Shown here: in pieces, positions 57,863-64,000 of the stretch | How positions within the stretch are numbered: position 1 is the first letter of the stretch | How the letters are laid out: the number at the start of each line of letters is the position of its first letter | From: Burkholderiales bacterium | Lineage (GTDB): Bacteria; Pseudomonadota; Gammaproteobacteria; Burkholderiales; Burkholderiaceae_C | DNA: 64,000 bases | Assembly: GCA_016213205.1 (NCBI GenBank) | Contig: JACRAZ010000079.1 | Location: 49,746 to 113,745, forward strand | Direction of reading: 5' to 3' | Notes under the pieces: generated by a model | Databases searched by the model: none | Told to the model about the DNA's origin: nothing | What the model saw: the letters and a program-made list of their open reading frames with translations, nothing else | Position numbers and translations under genes: made by a program

Positions 57863-58366
57863 ATGAGCAAGTTCGTCGACATGACCACCAGCGCCGGCAA
57901 TCTGCGCATCGAGCTCGACGATGCCAAGGCCCCGGCCAGCGTGGCCAACTTCCTGGCCTACGTGGCCAGCGGGCACTACGACGGCACGATCTTCCACCGC
58001 GTGATCAAGGGCTTCATGGTCCAGGGTGGTGGCTTCGCGCCCGGCATGAGCCAGAAACCCACACGCGAGCCGATCCAGAACGAGGCTGCCAACGGCCTGA
58101 AGAACAAGAAGTACACGCTGGCGATGGCGCGCACGAATGCGCCCCACTCGGCCACCGCGCAGTTCTTCATCAACACCGCCGACAACGAGTTCCTGAATTT
58201 CACCTCCGAGTCGCCGCAAGGATGGGGTTATGCCGTGTTCGGCAAGGTTGTCTCTGGCATGGAGGTGGTCGACCAGATCGAGCGAGTGGCCACGGGCCGC
58301 AAAGGCTTCCATGACGACGTGCCGAACGAAGACGTCGTCATCCTGAAGGTCGCCGAAGTCGACTGA
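57863..58366 (+). CDS. ppiB: Cytoplasmic peptidyl-prolyl cis-trans isomerase, cyclophilin type
   Basis: A 167-aa cyclophilin without a signal peptide: [41 protein letters not shown] and [20 protein letters not shown]. Strongly similar to ppiA across its length, pointing to a tandem duplication with different targeting. Confidence 0.95.
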   Translation: MSKFVDMTTSAGNLRIELDDAKAPASVANFLAYVASGHYDGTIFHRVIKGFMVQGGGFAPGMSQKPTREPIQNEAANGLKNKKYTLAMARTNAPHSATAQFFINTADNEFLNFTSESPQGWGYAVFGKVVSGMEVVDQIERVATGRKGFHDDVPNEDVVILKVAEVD

Positions 58367-58373
58367 CACCGTG

Positions 58374-59156
58374 ATGCGCGAGCCGGGTGGCCTGCCTGTG
58401 CAGGCCTGGCAGGCACCGCCGCAGTGGCAATCGATCGACCTGCTGTCCGACGTCCACCTGCACCCGGGGATGCCCCGAACGTTTGACGCCTGGCGTACGC
58501 ACATGCGGGACACACCCGCAGACGCCGTCGTCATCCTGGGTGATCTGTTCGAGGTGTGGGTTGGCGACGATGCATGCCACGAGCCCTTCGAGCAAGCCTG
58601 CTGCGACGTGCTGCGCGCGGCATCCGCGCACCGGATGGTGGCCTTCATGCCAGGCAACCGCGACTTCCTGGTGGGCGACGGCATGCTGCGGGACTGCGGT
58701 GTGCACCGTCTTTCTGACCCCACCCGGCTCGAGGCCTGGAACAAGTCCTGGCTGCTGACGCATGGCGATGCACTGTGCCTCGCAGACCTGGACTACCAGC
58801 GCTTCCGCCGCGAAGTACGCTCGCCCGAGTGGCAGCAGCGCTTCCTGTCGATGCCATTGTCGATGCGGCAACAGCAGGCACGAGCCATGCGGGACGCGAG
58901 CGCAGCCCACCAGGCGAACCAGGGCCCGTCGAATTGGGCCGATGTCGATCTTCCCGCCGCCAGTGCATGGCTCATCGCAGCGGAGGCCGACGCGATGGTG
59001 CACGGACACACCCACCGGCCCGGCGCCTCTGCGCTGCCCTGCGGCCGCATTCGCCAGGTGCTCTCCGATTGGGATCTGGACGGAAGCCACGCGCGGGCCG
59101 ATGTCCTGCGCCTGACGCCCGCTGGCTGCCACCGGATCGACCTCGTCGCGCCATGA
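58374..59156 (+). CDS. lpxH: UDP-2,3-diacylglucosamine diphosphatase
   Basis: Lipid A biosynthesis enzyme that cleaves UDP-2,3-diacylglucosamine to lipid X and UMP at the inner membrane. The 260-aa calcineurin-type phosphoesterase has all metal motifs: DLLSDVHL, ILGDLFEVWVGDD, MPGNRDFLVGDG, THGDALC and VHGHTHRPG. The ATG at 58374 is preceded directly by an in-frame GTG (58371) that could also serve. The stop overlaps the mtfA start (ATGA). Confidence 0.94.
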   Translation: MREPGGLPVQAWQAPPQWQSIDLLSDVHLHPGMPRTFDAWRTHMRDTPADAVVILGDLFEVWVGDDACHEPFEQACCDVLRAASAHRMVAFMPGNRDFLVGDGMLRDCGVHRLSDPTRLEAWNKSWLLTHGDALCLADLDYQRFRREVRSPEWQQRFLSMPLSMRQQQARAMRDASAAHQANQGPSNWADVDLPAASAWLIAAEADAMVHGHTHRPGASALPCGRIRQVLSDWDLDGSHARADVLRLTPAGCHRIDLVAP

Positions 59157-59929
59157 AGCAATGGCTGGCACGCTGGCGCGCCGGTCGCGAGGCGCGCGCT
59201 GCGCAACGGCGCGCAATACCGGACGACTTGTGGGACCTGACGCTGGCGCGCCTGCCGTTCATTGCCAGCCGGCCTTCCGAAGACCTCGCCCGGCTGCGCA
59301 CGTTGACCAGCCTGTTCCTCGACGAGAAGGAGTTCGCCGGCGCCGGCGGGCTGGCCGTCGATGATGCGATGGCCGTCTGCATTGGGGTGCAGGCCTGCCT
59401 ACCGGTGCTGAACTTCGGCCTCGAGCCGTATCGCAGCTTCGTTGGCATCGTCGTGCACCCGGACGAGGTGCTGGCACGACGCGAAGTGATGGACGAGGAT
59501 GGCGTCGTGCATGCCTACGACGAAGTGCTCACGGGTGAGGCCATGGAAGGTGGGCCCGTGATGCTGTCGTGGCGTGATGTCAGTGAAGCCGGCAGCTTTG
59601 CGGAGTGGGGCTACAACGTGGTGATCCACGAGTTCGCCCATGTGCTGGACATGGGCGATGGCGCCGCAGACGGTGTACCGCCGCTACCCGACGCACTGGC
59701 GCGAAACGCCTGGGTGGAGGTGATCGAGGCGGAGTTTCAGCGCCTTTGCGACGAGGTGGACGCCGGCAACGAGACCTTGCTCGACCCCTATGGCGCCACC
59801 TCGGTCGACGAGTTCTTCGCTGTGGCGGTCGAGAGCTTCTTCGTCATGCCGCACGAAATGCGCGCCGAGCACCTCGCGCTGTACGAGATGCTGGCGCGCT
59901 ACTTCAGGCAAGACCCGGCGCGCACCTGA
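59153..59929 (+). CDS. mtfA: MtfA-type zinc metallopeptidase
   Basis: A 258-aa M90 (glucose-regulated metallopeptidase) homologue: zinc motif VIHEFAHVLDM with HEFAH, and the conserved ESFFVMP near the C-terminus with a third ligand Glu. By family it sequesters the repressor Mlc and so relieves PTS-glucose repression in E. coli; the role here is inferred. The start is set by homology (MKQWLARWRAG), 4 bp overlapping lpxH. Confidence 0.92.
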   Translation: MKQWLARWRAGREARAAQRRAIPDDLWDLTLARLPFIASRPSEDLARLRTLTSLFLDEKEFAGAGGLAVDDAMAVCIGVQACLPVLNFGLEPYRSFVGIVVHPDEVLARREVMDEDGVVHAYDEVLTGEAMEGGPVMLSWRDVSEAGSFAEWGYNVVIHEFAHVLDMGDGAADGVPPLPDALARNAWVEVIEAEFQRLCDEVDAGNETLLDPYGATSVDEFFAVAVESFFVMPHEMRAEHLALYEMLARYFRQDPART

Positions 59930-59933
59930 TCGT

Positions 59934-62234
59934 TCAGGCCGGCGTCGGCTCGGTCTTGGGCTTGTCGCTGCGTCGTGGCGGCTGGATGTCGAGCTGCACT
60001 TCGCCCGCGTCGTCCACGTCCACCGTCAAACGACCTCCGTCCACGAGACGGCCAAAGAGCAACTCGTCGGCCAGTGCGCGGCGGATCGTGTCCTGGATCA
60101 GTCGCTGCATCGGCCGCGCGCCCATCAACGGATCGAAGCCCTTCTTCGCCAGATGCTTGCGCAGCGTGTCGGTGAAGGTCACCTCGACCTTCTTCTCGGC
60201 CAACTGGCTTTCCAGTTGCAGCAGGAACTTGTCGACCACGCGCAAGATGATGTCCTCGTCCAGCGCGCGGAAACTCACCGTCGCATCGAGCCGGTTGCGG
60301 AACTCCGGCGTGAACAGCCGCTTGATGTCGGCCATTTCGTCGCCCTGCTCTCGCACCGTGGTGAAGCCGATGGTCGCCTTGTTCATCGTCTCGGCGCCGG
60401 CGTTCGTCGTCATGATGATGATGACGTTACGGAAATCAGCCTTCCGCCCGTTGTTGTCGGTGAGGGAACCGTGGTCCATCACCTGCAGCAACACGTTGTA
60501 GACATCCGGATGCGCCTTCTCGATTTCATCGAGCAGCAGCACGCAGTGCGGCTTCTTCGTCACTGCCTCGGTGAGCAGGCCGCCCTGGTCGAAACCCACG
60601 TACCCAGGCGGCGCGCCGATCAGGCGGCTGACGGCATGGCGTTCCATGTACTCCGACATGTCGAAGCGGATCAGGTCGATGCCCAGGATGTAGGCCAGCT
60701 GCTTGGCGACCTCGGTCTTGCCCACGCCGGTGGGGCCGCTGAACAGGAACGAGCCGATCGGCTTGTCGGGCTTGCCCAGCCCGGAACGTGCCATCTTGAT
60801 GGCCGCAGCCAGGGCGTCGATGGCCGGATCCTGGCCAAACACCACACTCTTCAGGTCGCGGTCCAAGCTCTTGAGCTTGCTGCGATCATCACTGGACACC
60901 GAGGCGGGCGGAATGCGCGCGATCTTCGCCACGATGTCCTCCACCTCGCTGCGCGTGATGGTCTTCTTCTGTTTGCTCTTGGGAAGGATGCGTTGTGCAG
61001 CACCCGCTTCATCGATGACGTCGATCGCCTTGTCCGGCAGGTGCCGGTCGTTGATGTATTTGGCCGAGAGTTCGGCGGCGGCCTGCAATGCCCCCAGCGC
61101 GTACTTCACGTTGTGGTGATCCTCGAAGCGCGACTTCAGGCCCTTGAGGATCTCGATGGTCTGCTCGACCGACGGCTCGACCACATCGATCTTCTGGAAA
61201 CGCCGCGAAAGCGCCGCGTCCTTCTCGAAGATGCCACGGTACTCGGTGAACGTCGTGGCGCCGATGCACTTCATCGCGCCGTTCGACAAGGCTGGCTTCA
61301 GCAAGTTGCTCGCATCAAGCGTGCCCCCGGACGCCGCACCAGCACCGATCAACGTGTGGATCTCATCCACGAAGAGGATCGCGTTCGGCTGGTCCTTCAA
61401 CTGCTTGAGCACGCCCTTGAGGCGTTGCTCGAAGTCACCACGGTACTTGGTGCCCGCCAGCAGCGCGCCCATGTCGAGTGCATAGACGGTGCATTCGGCC
61501 AGGACCTCGGGCACGTCGTTCTGGGTGATGCGCCAGGCCAGGCCCTCGGCGATGGCTGTCTTGCCCACACCCGCCTCACCCACCAGCAGCGGGTTGTTCT
61601 TGCGGCGGCGGCACAGCACCTGGATCACGCGCTCCACCTCGGATTCGCGGCCGATCAGCGGGTCGATCTTGCCTTCGCGGGCCTGCTGGTTCAGGTTCTG
61701 GGTGAACTGATCCAGCGGCGACCCCTTGGCGTCGGTGGCGTCTTCCTTCTCGCTCTCGCCACTGCTTTCATTGGACTTGGTCGGCTCGGGCGGCTCGGAT
61801 TTCTTGATGCCGTGGGCGATGTAGTTGACGACGTCCAGCCGTGTCACACCCTGCTGGTGCAGGTAATAGACAGCGTGCGAGTCCTTCTCGCCGAAGATCG
61901 CCACCAGCACATTGGCACCGGTAACCTCCTTCTTGCCCGACCCGGTGGACTGCACGTGCATGATCGCGCGCTGAATCACCCGCTGGAAACCCAGCGTGGG
62001 CTGCGTATCGACCTCTTCCGTCCCACCCACCGTCGGAGTGTTCTCCTTGATGAAGGTGGTCAGGCTCTTGCGCAGATCGTCGATGTTGGCCGCGCAGGCC
62101 TTCAGCACTTCGGCCGCGGAGGGGTTGTCCAGCAACGCGAGCAGCAGGTGCTCAACGGTGATGAACTCGTGGCGCTGCTGGCGCGCTTCCACGAACGCCA
62201 TGTGCAGGCTGACTTCCAGTTCTTGCGCAATCAT
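59934..62234 (-). CDS. clpA: ATP-dependent Clp protease ATP-binding subunit ClpA
   Basis: Unfoldase of 766 aa that feeds ClpP. N-domain [24 protein letters not shown], then two AAA+ modules: D1 Walker [18 protein letters not shown] with [13 protein letters not shown], and D2 Walker [18 protein letters not shown] with [14 protein letters not shown], and the ClpP loop region PHCVLLLDE nearby. An acidic linker rich in Glu/Lys/Ser follows the N-domain. Overlaps clpS by 4 bp; the two form the N-end-rule degradation unit. Confidence 0.97.
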   Translation of the reverse strand: MIAQELEVSLHMAFVEARQQRHEFITVEHLLLALLDNPSAAEVLKACAANIDDLRKSLTTFIKENTPTVGGTEEVDTQPTLGFQRVIQRAIMHVQSTGSGKKEVTGANVLVAIFGEKDSHAVYYLHQQGVTRLDVVNYIAHGIKKSEPPEPTKSNESSGESEKEDATDAKGSPLDQFTQNLNQQAREGKIDPLIGRESEVERVIQVLCRRRKNNPLLVGEAGVGKTAIAEGLAWRITQNDVPEVLAECTVYALDMGALLAGTKYRGDFEQRLKGVLKQLKDQPNAILFVDEIHTLIGAGAASGGTLDASNLLKPALSNGAMKCIGATTFTEYRGIFEKDAALSRRFQKIDVVEPSVEQTIEILKGLKSRFEDHHNVKYALGALQAAAELSAKYINDRHLPDKAIDVIDEAGAAQRILPKSKQKKTITRSEVEDIVAKIARIPPASVSSDDRSKLKSLDRDLKSVVFGQDPAIDALAAAIKMARSGLGKPDKPIGSFLFSGPTGVGKTEVAKQLAYILGIDLIRFDMSEYMERHAVSRLIGAPPGYVGFDQGGLLTEAVTKKPHCVLLLDEIEKAHPDVYNVLLQVMDHGSLTDNNGRKADFRNVIIIMTTNAGAETMNKATIGFTTVREQGDEMADIKRLFTPEFRNRLDATVSFRALDEDIILRVVDKFLLQLESQLAEKKVEVTFTDTLRKHLAKKGFDPLMGARPMQRLIQDTIRRALADELLFGRLVDGGRLTVDVDDAGEVQLDIQPPRRSDKPKTEPTPA

Positions 62235-62587
62235 GCGGCCTCCATAATGCACTGCAGCGGATGCCCGGCGCGACGCGCCGCGGCAAGTACGAGTTCGACC
62301 TTGGTCGCGGCGACGTCCCGGGTATACACCCCGCACACGCCCCGCCCTTCATGATGAATCTTCAGCATGATCTGCGTGGCCGTTTCCAGATCACGCTTGA
62401 AGTATTGCTGCAAGACCATGACCACGAACTCCATTGGGGTGAAGTCGTCGTTCAGGAGCACCACCTGGAACATCTGAGGTGGCTTCGTGCGGGCGGTCTT
62501 GCGCTCGGCGACGACCGCACCAGCGTCATCGCGACGCGGTACCACGGGCGGCGATGGCGGTGTTGAGGGTGGGTCAGCCTCGGGCAT
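62231..62587 (-). CDS. clpS: ClpS adaptor protein
   Basis: A 118-aa N-end-rule adaptor delivering substrates to ClpAP. It has a Pro/Asp-rich disordered N-terminus of about 38 residues, then [22 protein letters not shown] with the hydrophobic pocket, and [20 protein letters not shown]. The stop overlaps the clpA start (ATGA). Confidence 0.96.
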   Translation of the reverse strand: MPEADPPSTPPSPPVVPRRDDAGAVVAERKTARTKPPQMFQVVLLNDDFTPMEFVVMVLQQYFKRDLETATQIMLKIHHEGRGVCGVYTRDVAATKVELVLAAARRAGHPLQCIMEAA

Positions 62588-62822
62588 GGCTCATTCTATC
62601 GACATGGACCTGATCGAGTCGGATGCCTTGCATGTTGCGCCAACCGCGCCGTTCACAAGCCCGAGAAAAGCCGGGCGTCGACCCGGCTGATGACGCTTCC
62701 GGTGAGTGTAGGGAAATCTGGATATCGATCGATCCAACTTCCCGCCTTGACGCACCAGTCGACCGACGAACAGAATTTTTCTGTCAACAAGTTGTTGTTG
62801 CGGTCACCAGGGAGTATTAGCC

Positions 62823-63047
62823 ATGCAAACCGGCACTGTGAAATGGTTCAACGACGCCAAGGGCTTCGGATTCATCGAACCTGAGGCGGGTGGTCCCGAT
62901 GTGTTTGCGCATTTCTCGGCCATCGAAATGGAGGGCTACAGAACCCTTAAGCAAGGCGGCAAGGTGATTTTCGATCTGGTGCAGGGCCCCAAGGGTTGCC
63001 TGGCACAGGGAATTCGACCCGTCGCGCCAGAGTCGCAGACGGCGTAA
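62823..63047 (+). CDS. Cold-shock (CspA-family) protein
   Basis: A 74-aa single-domain OB-fold RNA/DNA chaperone: [19 protein letters not shown] (RNP1 KGFGFI) and [21 protein letters not shown] (RNP2-type VFAHF, where VFVHF is usual). AGGGAG precedes the ATG. A 235-bp untranslated region up to clpS could contain a cold-responsive leader. A terminator follows the gene. Confidence 0.94.
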   Translation: MQTGTVKWFNDAKGFGFIEPEAGGPDVFAHFSAIEMEGYRTLKQGGKVIFDLVQGPKGCLAQGIRPVAPESQTA

Positions 63048-63076
63048 TCCCTCTCCGAAACCGTCGCTGAAACGAT

Positions 63077-63109
63077 GAAGGCCCGCAGTTGCGGGCCTTC
63101 AGTGCTTTT
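63077..63109 (+). terminator. Rho-independent terminator of the cold-shock gene
   Basis: Stem GAAGGCCCGCA with TGCGGGCCTTC (63077-63087 and 63090-63100), 2-base loop, then a short tract ending in four T. Confidence 0.8.
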
Positions 63110-63110
63110 G

Positions 63111-63378
63111 CGGGCAGGTGCTCCCAGCACCCGCCGCCGGTCACATGTTGTCGATCATCACATGGAAATCGCACCTAAGTCCGCGTCGCATAACGCTCCG
63201 GCCCCGCTGGCACCCTCCATCTCCCGTCAAAGGACCCTCCACAAGGAAATCCTCCAACTTTCATAGGTGGGGCCAGATGCACGTTTGTCACTTGGCCGAA
63301 CACTGAGCAGGATCGCCGCCAATGTAGCAGGACCGCCCTTGCCTTCAAACGGCTGCATCTGCGCACTCGCCACAACGT
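63111..63378. other. Gene-free stretch between cold-shock terminator and vapC
   Basis: No convincing gene, RNA or repeat was found. Short open frames are low in codon bias and overlap each other. Base composition is a little less GC-rich than neighbours. Confidence 0.4.
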
Positions 63379-63792
63379 TCAGTCCGGAGCAACCCAGTCT
63401 TCCACCCTCAGTCCCTCGACGCGCTGGAACTCGCGGGTGTTGTGCGTTACCAGCGTCGCGCCCTCGGCCAGCGCGTGGCAGGCGATCCATAGATCGTTCG
63501 CACCGATCGGCGTGCCGGCGTCCTTCAGACGCGTGAACTGCTCGGCGTAGTGCTCGCAGATCGCAGGGCCCGCCGGGTACAGCACCGCCACTTGTCGGGC
63601 CAGGGCCTCCAGCCGGCGAAGGACCTCCGGCTTCCTCGTGCTGCGCTCAGCGCCCTTCAGCAGCTCGGCCCAAGTCACGAAGGACATGCACAGCCGGGCA
63701 TCCTCCGGGAGCGCATCGACCCGCTGCGCGATGGCGGGCGGCTGGTTCTTGATCAGGTAGATGAGGACGTTGGTGTCCAGCACATAGATCAC
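63379..63792 (-). CDS. vapC: VapC-like PIN-domain toxin
   Basis: A 137-aa PIN-domain ribonuclease toxin with acidic metal-binding residues: Asp6 in YVLDTNVLIYL, Glu43 in SFVTWAELLKG and Asp100 in IGANDLWIACHALAEG, then LVTHNTREFQRVEGL. GTG start overlaps the antitoxin stop by 4 bp (GTGA). It cleaves RNA, probably tRNA, when not neutralised. Confidence 0.93.
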   Translation of the reverse strand: MIYVLDTNVLIYLIKNQPPAIAQRVDALPEDARLCMSFVTWAELLKGAERSTRKPEVLRRLEALARQVAVLYPAGPAICEHYAEQFTRLKDAGTPIGANDLWIACHALAEGATLVTHNTREFQRVEGLRVEDWVAPD

Positions 63793-64000
63793 AGTGCCTC
63801 GCGCTCCTGCAGCGGCTGTTGCCGGGCCCGCTCAGTCTCCAGTGCTGCGATGAAGGCCGCGTCCGCCTCGCCCACGGCGCGCAGGGCATCGAGCAGCGCC
63901 GCGCCGCGTTCGGCCCGCAAGGGATGGATCACCAGATCGCCCGACTCGTTGCGAGAAATGCTCACACGGTCGGTGTCGAGCCGGAACTCCGCAGGAATGC
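63789..64000 (-). CDS. vapB: VapB-like antitoxin, 3' part
   Basis: Partial, running off the right edge; about 69 codons visible. It reads PAEFRLDTDRVSISRNESGDLVIHP near the visible start, an AbrB/SpoVT-type swapped-hairpin DNA-binding sequence, then a helical toxin-binding tail (DAAFIAALETERARQQ). Autorepression and neutralisation of VapC are inferred. Confidence 0.85.
   Translation of the reverse strand, partial: IPAEFRLDTDRVSISRNESGDLVIHPLRAERGAALLDALRAVGEADAAFIAALETERARQQPLQEREAL

Noticed and set aside
59790..62354. Long open frame opposite clpA
   Set aside because: Composition is that of antisense sequence; clpA motifs are complete on the minus strand.
62588..62822. Riboswitch in the cold-shock gene leader
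   Set aside because: No known riboswitch core is recognisable; a cold-responsive leader is possible but not supported by any specific structure I could see.

Overview
The window is a 64 kb stretch of a GC-rich chromosome from a betaproteobacterium, most likely order Burkholderiales (a Rubrivivax/Ideonella/Leptothrix-like lineage). This is inferred from strong G/C use at third codon positions, the gene sets present (protocatechuate 4,5-cleavage genes, Bug-family binding protein, ygfZ-DUF4936 and mltG-tmk-holB-pilZ-tatD strings, clpS-clpA) and the absence of plasmid or phage genes. No rRNA, CRISPR array or complete insertion sequence is visible. One tRNA-Ser(GCU) is present.

Layout. 1-5.5 kb: 3' end of dusA, an Aer-like chemoreceptor behind a candidate sigma-28 promoter, the methionine-salvage pair mtnP-mtnA and an EamA exporter. 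5.5-12.6 kb: a leftward amine/polyamine catabolic operon (omega-aminotransferase, PuuD-like hydrolase, PuuA-like and GlnT/GmaS-like glutamine-synthetase relatives, SpuC-like aminotransferase, exporter) with a divergent Lrp regulator. 12.6-16.7 kb: hemerythrin-like protein, isocitrate lyase and a wax-ester/triacylglycerol synthase. 16.7-22 kb: GntR-regulated ABC exporter, iron-type alcohol dehydrogenase, HSL-type esterase and a thioesterase-acetyltransferase fusion. 22-28.2 kb: housekeeping genes (DUF4936, ygfZ, mltG, tmk, holB, pilZ, tatD, an ankyrin protein). 28.2-32 kb: a MurA paralogue, a MerR-controlled DUF2938/flavodoxin/DUF2798 group and a small zinc-finger-like protein.

The accessory core is 32.2-50.6 kb. 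It has a feruloyl-CoA-synthase-like ligase, a lipoprotein with two VOC (glyoxalase-fold) domains, a secreted PETase/cutinase-family polyester hydrolase followed 6 bp later by a divergent lipase-chaperone-like gene, and an AraC regulator. A second LigAB dioxygenase pair with a LysR regulator follows. Then comes a full leftward protocatechuate 4,5-cleavage operon: ModA-like protein, LigJ, LigK, a DUF1932 dehydrogenase, LigI, LigA, LigB, LigC and an aldo/keto reductase. Upstream of it lie a LysR gene and a Bug binding protein whose signal-peptide region contains an in-frame TAG. Together these could take up and mineralise aromatic esters and acids through protocatechuate to pyruvate and oxaloacetate. 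The polyester hydrolase beside the pathway that consumes terephthalate-derived protocatechuate is the most notable feature.

50.6-64 kb is core genome: tRNA-Ser, then lysC, tilS, accA, an AlkA-type glycosylase and cysS (leftward). A TPR protein, two tandem cyclophilins, lpxH and mtfA run rightward. clpS-clpA and a cold-shock gene follow, and a VapBC-type toxin-antitoxin pair runs off the right edge.
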